Source of the DNA: Flavobacterium sp.
Lineage (GTDB): Bacteria; Bacteroidota; Bacteroidia; Flavobacteriales; Flavobacteriaceae
Length of the DNA: 5,528 nucleotides
Assembly (NCBI GenBank): GCA_017989775.1
Contig: JAGNPF010000123.1
Coordinates: forward strand, 1-5,528
Direction: 5' to 3'
The stretch's first letter is position 1, and each line of letters starts with the position of its first letter. The notes under the pieces are model-generated. The model was given only the letters and a program-made list of their open reading frames with translations. It searched no databases and was not told the DNA's origin. Shown here in pieces: positions 1-5,528 of this stretch. The position numbers and the translations under genes were made by a program.

Positions 1-726
1 GCCAACGAAAGGGCGCAAATGTTGAAATACCACATCCAGACTTCGGGGCGTTCGCTGGATGCACAGGAAATCGATTTTAATGACATTCGAACCACTTTAC
101 AAGCCTTGTGTGCCATTTATGACAACTGCAATTCCTTGCATACCAATGCTTATGATGAAGCGATTACCACGCCAACAGAAGGAAGCGTGCGTCGTGCGAT
201 GGCCATCCAGTTGATTATCAACAAGGAATTGGGTTTGACCCAAAACGAAAATCCGCTTCAAGGTTCTTTCATCATCGAAGAATTGACCGATTTGGTGGAA
301 GAGGCTGTTTTGCAGGAATTTGACCGAATCAACGAGCGTGGAGGTGTTCTCGGCGCGATGGAAACGATGTACCAAAGAAGCAAAATTCAGGAAGAAAGCC
401 TGTATTATGAAACCTTGAAACACGACGGCAAATTCCCGATTATTGGCGTGAATACCTTCTTGAGTTCGAAAGGTTCGCCAACCATCATTCCGGCCGAAGT
501 GATTCGTGCCACCGAGGAAGAAAAGCAATACCAAATCCAGATGTTGGCCAATTTACACCAATCCAATCCGGGAAAAGTGGAAGAAGAATTACGTCTTCTT
601 CAAGAAGCAGCCGTGAAAAACGAAAACTTGTTTGAACGCCTGATGGAAGCCACCAAGTTTTGTTCTTTGGGACAAATCACGAATGCCTTGTTTGCGGTGG
701 GCGGCCAATACAGGAGAAACATGTAA
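1..726 (+). CDS. icmF: C-terminal part of fused isobutyryl-CoA mutase / methylmalonyl-CoA mutase family protein (5'-truncated by window)
   Basis: The frame is open from base 1 and ends at TAA 724-726, giving 241 residues; the start lies to the left of the window. This is the end of the substrate-binding TIM-barrel half of an adenosylcobalamin-dependent acyl-CoA mutase. Visible signatures are HIQTSGRSL (residues 11-19), whose His and Gln match the HCQTSG active-site stretch of methylmalonyl-CoA mutase, then [11 protein letters not shown], and ENPLQGSF corresponding to the DPLGGS region. The ending [13 protein letters not shown] resembles IcmF proteins, which carry a B12-binding domain and a G-protein chaperone domain before the mutase domain. 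IcmF interconverts isobutyryl-CoA and n-butyryl-CoA in the cytoplasm. The Phe/Gln residues that separate IcmF from true methylmalonyl-CoA mutase (Tyr/Arg) are upstream of the window, so substrate choice is inferred from overall wording. Family membership is near certain; the icmF name is likely. Confidence -1.
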   Translation, partial: ANERAQMLKYHIQTSGRSLDAQEIDFNDIRTTLQALCAIYDNCNSLHTNAYDEAITTPTEGSVRRAMAIQLIINKELGLTQNENPLQGSFIIEELTDLVEEAVLQEFDRINERGGVLGAMETMYQRSKIQEESLYYETLKHDGKFPIIGVNTFLSSKGSPTIIPAEVIRATEEEKQYQIQMLANLHQSNPGKVEEELRLLQEAAVKNENLFERLMEATKFCSLGQITNALFAVGGQYRRNM

Positions 727-1037
727 ACTTGATTTTTTTGCAAGGTAAAAGGGCATTATTCGGGTTAAAAAAATCGTTGTGAATCCCGGATTCATTCCTT
801 TTGAAACAGTGATGAAAATAGCTGGACGTTTTTTTTGTCAGGTGTTGATTATCAAGGTTTAAAATGTAGTGGCTTAATTCTCATAATGTATTGGTTTTTA
901 GTATTTTAACAAAATTACAACATTTGTAAAGCGTTGTGAATCAGCAAAATACATAAAGTATTATTTAATGCGATTAATTGGCTTATATTTTTTTAAAATT
1001 TTTCCCTTAATTTTAATAAGGATTTAATTTTAAGGTC
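727..1037. other. AT-rich intergenic spacer between mutase and polyketide synthase
   Basis: These 311 bases separate two plus-strand genes and contain no supportable reading frame. They hold a short perfect palindrome (780-794), an 11-bp direct repeat (CGTTGTGAATC at 775-785 and 932-942) and a very AT-rich final 100 bases. I looked for the Bacteroidota promoter pattern (TTG, about 19 bases, TAnnTTTG). The nearest is AACATTTG at 919-926, which has one mismatch and no well-spaced upstream TTG, so I do not call a promoter. The spacing argues that the polyketide synthase has its own promoter somewhere here. Confidence -1.
780..794. repeat. 15-nt perfect palindrome downstream of the mutase gene
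   Basis: TGAATCC and GGATTCA flank a single central C. The sequence begins 53 bases after the mutase stop codon and is followed by TTCCTTTTG. It could be a weak transcription terminator or a protein-binding site. The one-base centre means an RNA hairpin would have to open two or more pairs to form a loop, and the T-tract is interrupted, so the terminator reading is weak. Confidence -1.
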
Positions 1038-2258
1038 ATGAAAAGCATTATTATTTCCAATTTTCATCCCATTCTAGTCGGGAAATTATTTGACCAGACA
1101 AAGCTCAACCAGTACACCAAGTTTTTATATTATCATTTCCAAAATCTCCCCAAATTGAATGAAACCGGAAGTGATTCTAATGAAGAAGAATTAGTCGGTT
1201 TTGAGTTTATATCTGATCAGGTGGACAAGTATTCGGTTGCTTCCGAAAATATTAATTTCAGGCAAAGCATCATTTTTGAGGAAGTCGAGGATTTTATCGA
1301 CCACATAATGGAAATCACTTCTCCCTTGGAGTATCATTTTCCCACTGGTTTTGAAGTCAAGTCCGGAAATTCTTTTGGACCCAAAATTGAGGTTCGAATG
1401 GAGTGGTTCAAGAGAAAAATGGGATATGTTTTTGATCAATTTTATTCCAAGACGGCCACCAGACCCGAGAATCTGGTTCATGTGACTTGTTCTGGTTATT
1501 CATCTCCCAGCGTTGCGCAAGAAGCGGTAATAGAAAGAAATTGGGAAACGGTCCAGGTTACCCATTCCTACCATATGGGATGTTACGGGGCTTTTCCGGC
1601 CATTCGCACCGCAAGCAGTCTTATTTGTGCCAGTCCAAACAATGGAAGGGCCGACGTGGTTCATACTGAATTATTGTCCGCACACTTGAATTTAACCGAA
1701 TTTTCTCCCGGAAATACCATGATTTGTTCTCTTTTTTCGGATGGTTTCATAGGTTATTCCTTGTATGAAGAAAAATCATTCATAGCTGATGATACCATTA
1801 AGGAGAAAAAAGGATTGCGAATAATAGCTTCCCATGAGGTCATTATACCCGATTCCTTGGAGGATATGTCTTGGGATTTGGGAGAATACAGTTTTTTGAT
1901 GACCCTTTCCAAACGAGTTCCCGTTTTTATTCGCAAAAACATCAAATCTTTTTTGTCGTTTCTTTGCGCCAAGGCAGGTGTAGATCTTGATGAACAAAAA
2001 TCCAAGATGCATTTTGCCATTCATCCGGGCGGTCCCAAAATCATTGATTACGTGGTTAGCGAAATAGGAGTGGACAAAGACCAGGCGAGATGGTCTTATG
2101 AAGTGTTGCGTCTTCACGGCAACATGTCTTCTGCCACGATACCGCATGTTCTGGATGAAATCATAAATGATTCCGCCATTAAATCGGGAACCAAAGTGGT
2201 GGCCATGGCATTCGGACCCGGTCTCACGGCCACCGGATTGCTGCTGGAGAAAATATAA
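1038..2258 (+). CDS. Type III polyketide synthase (chalcone synthase-like)
   Basis: Complete 406-residue protein of the thiolase fold. Type III polyketide synthases are cytoplasmic homodimers that extend an acyl-CoA starter with malonyl-CoA and cyclise the product, often to pyrones, resorcinols or chalcones. The catalytic triad can be read directly: Cys182 in HMGCYGAFPAIRTA, His329 in FAIHPGGPKIID and Asn362 in LRLHGNMSSATIPHVLDE. The C-terminal AFGPGLTATG (391-400) is the family's GFGPGLT loop, and LFSDGFIGYSL (232-242) matches the LFGDGAAA region of chalcone synthase. By hand alignment the gatekeeper Phe215 of plant chalcone synthase falls at Leu217 here. The length is slightly above the usual 350-400, mostly from a divergent N-terminal region. 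ATG 1038 is the first start in the frame; TAAGG at 1031-1035 is too close to be a normal ribosome site, as is common in Bacteroidota. No tailoring genes adjoin it, and a terminator follows, so it appears monocistronic. The product cannot be predicted. Confidence -1.
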   Translation: MKSIIISNFHPILVGKLFDQTKLNQYTKFLYYHFQNLPKLNETGSDSNEEELVGFEFISDQVDKYSVASENINFRQSIIFEEVEDFIDHIMEITSPLEYHFPTGFEVKSGNSFGPKIEVRMEWFKRKMGYVFDQFYSKTATRPENLVHVTCSGYSSPSVAQEAVIERNWETVQVTHSYHMGCYGAFPAIRTASSLICASPNNGRADVVHTELLSAHLNLTEFSPGNTMICSLFSDGFIGYSLYEEKSFIADDTIKEKKGLRIIASHEVIIPDSLEDMSWDLGEYSFLMTLSKRVPVFIRKNIKSFLSFLCAKAGVDLDEQKSKMHFAIHPGGPKIIDYVVSEIGVDKDQARWSYEVLRLHGNMSSATIPHVLDEIINDSAIKSGTKVVAMAFGPGLTATGLLLEKI

Positions 2259-2282
2259 TTGTCAGTCATATTTTTTTGATAG

Positions 2283-2315
2283 AACTGCATTTCTACAAGG
2301 AATGCAGTTTTTTTT
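2283..2315 (+). terminator. Intrinsic terminator of the polyketide synthase gene
   Basis: A perfect 9-bp inverted repeat (AACTGCATT 2283-2291, AATGCAGTT 2301-2309) encloses a 9-base loop, and an unbroken run of eight T (2308-2315) overlaps the end of the right arm. It begins 25 bases after the polyketide synthase stop codon. There is no T-run on the opposite strand after the stem, so it works in the plus direction only. Confidence -1.
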
Positions 2316-2674
2316 GTTTTAAATCCCATTGATTTTGGGATTCTAATATTCAAATGGCACGCATTGCCCACTTTATGTCAAACGATTAGTCCGACCAAGT
2401 CTTTTCAAATTTTCATGACATTGTGCAACAGCAACAATAACTAATGGATAAAGAACGATAACAGTTTTTTGACGAGGGAATTTACCGAGGTCTTTCCTGA
2501 TAAATTTTCCATAAAAGCTTCTGCCCGATTTGTTGTTTGATGAAAACATGCAGAAATGGGCAAATTTACCTTCAAAAATTCATCGACAGGCTGTTATTTT
2601 AATGGATTCTCCATCCAGTACTTCGTCTCTTTTGAAATGTGGTTTTTAAGTCAGAATTGGCGCACTAAAATGTT

Positions 2675-2692
2675 TTTTTTTAATTAAAAAAA
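2675..2692. repeat. AT-only perfect palindrome
   Basis: Nine-base arms (TTTTTTTAA and TTAAAAAAA) meet without a spacer, centred on TTAATTAA. It is part of the low-complexity AT background and may have no function, though such tracts bend DNA and can stimulate promoters. Confidence -1.
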
Positions 2693-2771
2693 GGATTTTG
2701 GTGATAATAATGCTTTCAATAAGGCCAAAGACTAAAATATTGTTCCGTTTATATTTTTTGGCGCAAAAAAT

Positions 2772-2812
2772 TTAACACATAAATTATTGATTATCAAATA
2801 GTTACGTGTTAA
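2772..2812. repeat. 41-nt imperfect palindrome centred on position 2792
   Basis: Pairing outward from position 2792 gives 16 complementary pairs out of 20. The outer arms TTAACACATAA (2772-2782) and TTACGTGTTAA (2802-2812) match at 10 of 11 positions, and the inner arms TTGAT (2787-2791) and ATCAA (2793-2797) match perfectly on the same centre. It is followed by ATATTTTTT. It could be a dimeric or tetrameric regulator site, a weak terminator of an unseen transcript, or a recombination site. No gene adjoins it within 600 bases on the right. Confidence -1.
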
Positions 2813-3423
2813 TATTTTTTAGATTTTACCAATTTTTTATGTGCTTATATTCTTAGTTTGAATGTATTTTATCGTTTATAAATGGATTTTGTCGGTGTTT
2901 TTATTGTTTGTTCCGCATCGGTTTCCATAATTAACTAATTTTACGATGCCTCTTTTGAAGAAGGTTTCCGGTTGTCGAAAACGGCAGCTTGAGGGTAAAA
3001 AATAGATGGATTATTGCACTTTAATAATTTGAATCTATGGTAGATTTCTACTTCAGTGGGTTGTTTATTGAAGTCAATCGTTTCGCTGCAGGTTGTCTTT
3101 TGTTCAAGGACCAACTTTCGGTTTTTTTATTCCAGTACCAGTATCATTTTAATTTCATTAAAGTCTTTTTTGAATTCAATTTTACGTTTTTTAAACAGTT
3201 TTTGTTAAAAAAGAATTAGTGTTGCTCTCCGCAATGGCACGTCTTTTTTGGAATGTGTACTTCATAAGCCTATTTATGGGGGTGGTGTATGATTTCTCTT
3301 GATTTTTGCGCTCCAGTCTGTAAACTTCCAGTTATTTCTATTTTATGGCATTAAACTACATTGTATGAAACAAACTCATTTGGATTTTTCGGAAACCCAA
3401 TCTCTACCGGCTTTTTCTTGATG

Positions 3424-3449
3424 ATATTATGGTCTTAAAACCATATTAT
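3424..3449 (+). promoter_or_regulatory. Imperfect palindrome immediately before the surface-protein start codon
   Basis: Eleven of 13 pairs match about a centre between 3436 and 3437, with TATGGT (3428-3433) and ACCATA (3440-3445) as the core arms. It ends one base before ATG 3451. As RNA it would place a hairpin on the ribosome landing site; as DNA it could be an operator. Either role is inferred from position only. Confidence -1.
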
Positions 3450-3450
3450 T

Positions 3451-5528
3451 ATGAAAAAATTTATATTTTATGCGATAAAAAGTGTAGCACAATATTGTCA
3501 CACTTTTTCCTGCCGTTATCATGCAGGCTTCTCGAGTTTTTTTAGGACGGATACGGTTGCCAAAAAACTCGTTTCTTTTGGAGTGCTACTGCTCTTAATG
3601 TTTAGCCCTACTTTTGCTTATTCCCAACTCGTTGGTTCAAGTGCCGTAAAAGGCAACTTTGGTATCGAGGGCGATGTTTATGCAAACTGGCTGCAATTTC
3701 CCAACATAGCCGTTCCTCCAGTCGATATTACTACTCCTGCAGCGGGGACGGATGACTGGTTTGTGGATGCGCTATATACAGGTAGTGGGCGAGGCGTAAT
3801 CGATCAATCCATGCCTTATCCAATTATCGACAACACGGCCTTTGAAAGAAGACAATCCATAACCACGCCCACTGCTCCTTTTCCTTATCCGGTTGTACCT
3901 GCTGTAGGGCCACCATGGACCGGCAGTTATTTGTGGTTGGATGCCGTTTATGGAAGGGATACTTATGTTAAAGGTGGTGGTGCAGAGACTTCGTATTTTG
4001 CAGGTTCCGGAGACAAGAATTCCGATAATCCAAGTACTTGGAGTATTGGACTTTCAGGAAGTGTTCCCCAAAAAGACGATATTATTGACGTGTACGCCCA
4101 TTTAAGGGGGGAAGGAATCAGGATTCCCGATGCCGACCCACGACCTTTTACCACACTTTGGGCTTATGCAGCCGCTTCTGTTGCGGTTACCAATGGTAAC
4201 AAACACATCGATTTCGAATTCTTCCGTACCGAAGTTACTTTGGCCAACTTGGGTACCCCCGGAAGTACCGGTTCTGATGGAGGTCGTACCGCTTGGGCTT
4301 TTAATCCCGACGGAAGTGTCGCTATTCCAGGAACCATTATTATTTCCGTGGATTATACAAATGGTGGAACAGTGCCCCAAGTTAGAATCAGGGTATGGAT
4401 GGACGAAACCGTTTTTAACAATTACAATAATTCAGCCCTATTCCGTCCTTTTACAATAGATAAAGCCACGGCTTTCGAAAAAGGAACAGATTCGGGGACT
4501 TATGGCTATGCCGCCATTTTGGAGAATGTGGGGACAACAGACATTTGGGGTAGAGTGAACGATACCGACCCAACACAGGGGCCGCCTTGGGGAACCTTTG
4601 CCGGCGTTGGGCCAGATGGCACTCCCAACTATCAAGAATTGCAGTTTATTGAAATAGGAATAAACCTTACCGCTTTCGGATTGGATGCCCGAGGCACACA
4701 AGATCCCTGCAGCAATATATTGGGAAGCTTGATGGTTAAAACTCGTAGTAGTGGTGGTGGTCCAAATGAAGGTGCTTTTGGCAGTGAGTTGAAAGATTTT
4801 GCCGGTCCCTTTTTGTTTGGGAACACTGGAAATCCACCAGAACCAACCGTTACCAATAAAACTGCTTGCGAAAACTTGGCAACAGGAAGTGCCACGGTTG
4901 ACTTGACTGCAGGAGCCAATGGAGGCGGAGGCACTCTCAGCTATTATACTAGTTTTGTCAATGATGTATATTCAGGTTTAATAGCCACACCAGCAGCTTT
5001 TAGTGCTCCAGTTGGAGTTACCACAATTTATGCCCGTAGTGAAAGCATGTCTAATCCAGGTTGTTTTGGAGCCACCTCGTTTACCGTGACGGTAACCGAT
5101 AATCCGGATATTACCGTTCAAAACCTTACCGCTTGTGAAACCGGTGTTAGTGGAGCCGCTTCAATGGATTTAACAGGAGCCATCCTGACCAATCCTGACG
5201 GAGGTGTCATCACTTTCCATAATTCGTTGGCTGATGCGCAAAATGAAACCAATGCCGTTGCCAGTCCAACCTCGGTAACTGTTGCCTCTTCCCCAAGAAC
5301 ATTCTATGTTCGAGCAGAAGCCGGTACCACAAATTGTTACAGCACTGCATCGTTTACGGTAAGCGTAACCGACAATCCTGATATTACCGTTCAAAACATC
5401 GCTGCTTGTGAAATCGGTACCACGGGAGCCGCTTCGGTAGCCTTGACTGGCGGAATCTTGACCAATCCTGACGGAGGCGTCATCACTTTCTACAATTCAT
5501 TGGCCGATGCACAAAATGAAGTCAATGC
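3451..5528 (+). CDS. Large secreted surface protein with tandem Ig-like repeats (N-terminal part, 3' end beyond window)
   Basis: The frame starts at ATG 3451, the first start after an in-frame TAA at 3436-3438, and stays open for 692 codons to the edge. Residues 1-58 form an unusually long signal peptide with hydrophobic core LVSFGVLLLLM (40-50) and probable cleavage at AYS|Q. Residues 60-460 are a Gly/Pro/aromatic-rich, probably beta-sheet head; its end (SLMVKTRSSGGGPNEGAF, then SELKDFAGPF) resembles a motif I associate with secreted bacterial beta-domain proteins before their repeats. From 462 Ig-like repeats follow: 462-550 (divergent), 551-641 and 642 onward. Each opens with ACE, has a central YNSLADAQNE-type strand and carries a Cys near its end (473/538, 562/629, 653/unseen), so one disulfide per repeat is plausible. 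Flavobacterial proteins of this design are usually very large and carry a C-terminal type IX secretion signal, which would lie outside this window. A role in adhesion or on the surface is inferred. Confidence -1.
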   Translation, partial: MKKFIFYAIKSVAQYCHTFSCRYHAGFSSFFRTDTVAKKLVSFGVLLLLMFSPTFAYSQLVGSSAVKGNFGIEGDVYANWLQFPNIAVPPVDITTPAAGTDDWFVDALYTGSGRGVIDQSMPYPIIDNTAFERRQSITTPTAPFPYPVVPAVGPPWTGSYLWLDAVYGRDTYVKGGGAETSYFAGSGDKNSDNPSTWSIGLSGSVPQKDDIIDVYAHLRGEGIRIPDADPRPFTTLWAYAAASVAVTNGNKHIDFEFFRTEVTLANLGTPGSTGSDGGRTAWAFNPDGSVAIPGTIIISVDYTNGGTVPQVRIRVWMDETVFNNYNNSALFRPFTIDKATAFEKGTDSGTYGYAAILENVGTTDIWGRVNDTDPTQGPPWGTFAGVGPDGTPNYQELQFIEIGINLTAFGLDARGTQDPCSNILGSLMVKTRSSGGGPNEGAFGSELKDFAGPFLFGNTGNPPEPTVTNKTACENLATGSATVDLTAGANGGGGTLSYYTSFVNDVYSGLIATPAAFSAPVGVTTIYARSESMSNPGCFGATSFTVTVTDNPDITVQNLTACETGVSGAASMDLTGAILTNPDGGVITFHNSLADAQNETNAVASPTSVTVASSPRTFYVRAEAGTTNCYSTASFTVSVTDNPDITVQNIAACEIGTTGAASVALTGGILTNPDGGVITFYNSLADAQNEVN
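3477..3508 (+). repeat. Inverted repeat with terminator-like shape inside the 5' coding region
   Basis: AAAAAGTGT (3477-3485) and ACACTTTTT (3500-3508) are perfect 9-bp complements around a 14-base loop, with a further CA/TG pairing inside. The right arm ends in five T. It sits about 26 bases after the start codon. It could be an attenuator-like or mRNA-structural element, or chance in AT-rich sequence. Confidence -1.
3509..3527 (+). repeat. Short inverted repeat directly after the previous hairpin
   Basis: CCTGC (3509-3513) and GCAGG (3523-3527) can pair around a 9-base loop. The stem is short but GC-rich, and it begins at the base after the preceding inverted repeat ends. Confidence -1.
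3533..3571 (+). repeat. 10-bp perfect inverted repeat in the signal-peptide coding region
   Basis: CGAGTTTTTT (3533-3542) and AAAAAACTCG (3562-3571) are perfect complements separated by 19 bases. This is the longest exact inverted repeat seen near the start of this gene and it spans the codons between the signal-peptide extension and its hydrophobic core. Confidence -1.
4834..5100 (+). repeat. Ig-like repeat unit 1 (divergent, 89 codons)
   Basis: Residues 462-550 align with the following units through TACE (471-474), the central strand with YYTSFVNDVYSG, the IYARSES strand, GCF and the closing SFTVTVTD. It is two codons shorter than the next unit and diverges in the glycine-rich part (GANGGGGT), where the later units have TNPDGGV. 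Confidence -1.
5101..5373 (+). repeat. Ig-like repeat unit 2 (273 bp, 91 codons)
   Basis: Residues 551-641 run from NPDITVQN to the closing SFTVSVTD. The unit contains Cys562 and Cys629, the TNPDGGVITF turn and strand, NSLADAQNE, and a TFYVRAEAG strand, consistent with an Ig-like beta-sandwich. It is the first full copy of the 273-bp period. Confidence -1.
5374..5528 (+). repeat. Ig-like repeat unit 3 (partial, cut by window edge)
   Basis: The 155 bases visible match the start of unit 2 at exactly 273 bp offset. My hand count gives 30 differences, about 80% nucleotide identity, and 41 of 51 identical residues. The stretch encoding ILTNPDGGVITF is unchanged in protein. More copies probably follow to the right. 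Confidence -1.

Larger units (their letters stand above)
2316..3450. other. AT-rich region of about 1.1 kb without a convincing gene
   Basis: No reading frame here looks like a real protein. The longest plus-strand frames are a Phe-rich 60-residue one (3037-3219) that simply reflects T-richness and a 33-residue one (2548-2649). The region contains a 7-bp inverted repeat (AATCCCA 2322-2328, TGGGATT 2336-2342), an AT-only palindrome (2675-2692), a 41-nt imperfect palindrome (2772-2812) and a 26-nt imperfect palindrome directly before the next start codon. I found no exact match to the Bacteroidota promoter TAnnTTTG. The most natural reading is a long regulatory region for the surface-protein gene downstream, possibly mixed with decayed coding sequence. 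Confidence -1.
3451..3624 (+). other. Extended signal-peptide coding region
   Basis: The 58 residues comprise a basic start (MKKFIFYAIK), a middle of about 25 residues containing CHTFSCRYHAGFSSFF with two Cys, two His and two aromatic pairs, a second basic stretch (VAKK, 36-39), then the hydrophobic core and AYS before Gln59. Normal flavobacterial signal peptides have about 20-25 residues. No in-frame ATG lies between 3451 and 3598; starting at ATG 3598 or GTG 3577 would remove the basic residues and most of the core, so the long form is the best call. Confidence -1.

Noticed and set aside
97..534. Long antisense open frame (145 codons) opposite the mutase gene
   Set aside because: It is the mirror of a strongly conserved coding sequence and its translation resembles no known protein.
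919..926. AACATTTG as a Bacteroidota -7 promoter element for the polyketide synthase
   Set aside because: It has one mismatch and the nearest TTG upstream (891-893) is 25 bases away, outside the usual spacing.
1776..2147. Antisense open frames opposite the polyketide synthase gene
   Set aside because: They overlap the catalytic His and Asn regions of a clear gene on the other strand and look like shadows of it.
2548..2649. 33-codon frame starting MQKWANLP
   Set aside because: Too short and without a recognisable family to call as a gene; kept only as a possible remnant under findings.
2946..3005. 19-residue basic mini-frame (MPLLKKVSGCRKRQLEGKK)
   Set aside because: Such short frames are common by chance and no regulatory or conserved context supports translation.
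3037..3219. 60-codon plus-strand frame rich in Phe
   Set aside because: Phe and Leu dominate because the DNA is T-rich; there is no domain or supporting context. A membrane peptide cannot be fully excluded.
4130..4459. Plus-strand 109-codon frame within the surface-protein gene
   Set aside because: It is an out-of-frame shadow; the signal peptide and repeats place the real frame at 3451 onward.
4102..4934. Several minus-strand frames of 87-100 codons opposite the surface-protein head
   Set aside because: They are rich in Gly, Pro and Ser because they mirror the Gly/Pro-rich coding strand, and none shows a recognisable start or domain.
5101..5528. Tandem repeat as a CRISPR array or mobile-element repeat
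   Set aside because: The period is 273 bp, it stays in frame throughout and encodes an Ig-like domain, so it is a protein repeat.

Overview
The window looks like chromosomal DNA of a member of the Bacteroidota, most likely a Flavobacterium-like species. The reasons are the wording of the mutase C-terminus, the AT-rich gene starts without a good Shine-Dalgarno sequence, the low-GC intergenic DNA, and a large secreted protein built from Ig-like repeats of the kind common in flavobacterial surface proteins. The taxon is inferred from style and was not tested by a search. All supported genes lie on the plus strand.

Layout. (1) Positions 1-726 are the last 241 codons of a B12-dependent acyl-CoA mutase, best matched to the fused isobutyryl-CoA mutase IcmF. 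(2) Positions 727-1037 are AT-rich spacer with a 15-nt palindrome and an 11-bp direct repeat. (3) Positions 1038-2258 encode a complete 406-residue chalcone synthase-like type III polyketide synthase with a visible Cys-His-Asn triad. A clear intrinsic terminator follows at 2283-2315, so this is probably a single-gene transcription unit. (4) Positions 2316-3450 are about 1.1 kb of AT-rich DNA with no convincing gene. It holds a 41-nt imperfect palindrome (2772-2812) and ends in a 26-nt imperfect palindrome that stops one base before the next start codon. (5) From 3451 to the right edge runs one uninterrupted frame of 692 codons. It encodes the N-terminal part of a large exported protein: an unusually long signal peptide of about 58 residues, a beta-rich head of about 400 residues, then tandem Ig-like repeats of about 91 residues (273 bp). 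The gene continues past the window.

The three genes do not form an obvious pathway. The mutase handles CoA-linked branched acids. The synthase presumably builds a small polyketide from an acyl-CoA starter and malonyl-CoA. The third gene makes a cell-surface or secreted repeat protein. The most unusual parts are the orphan type III polyketide synthase, and the 5' end of the surface-protein gene, where a long signal-peptide extension coincides with four consecutive potential hairpins within 150 bases.
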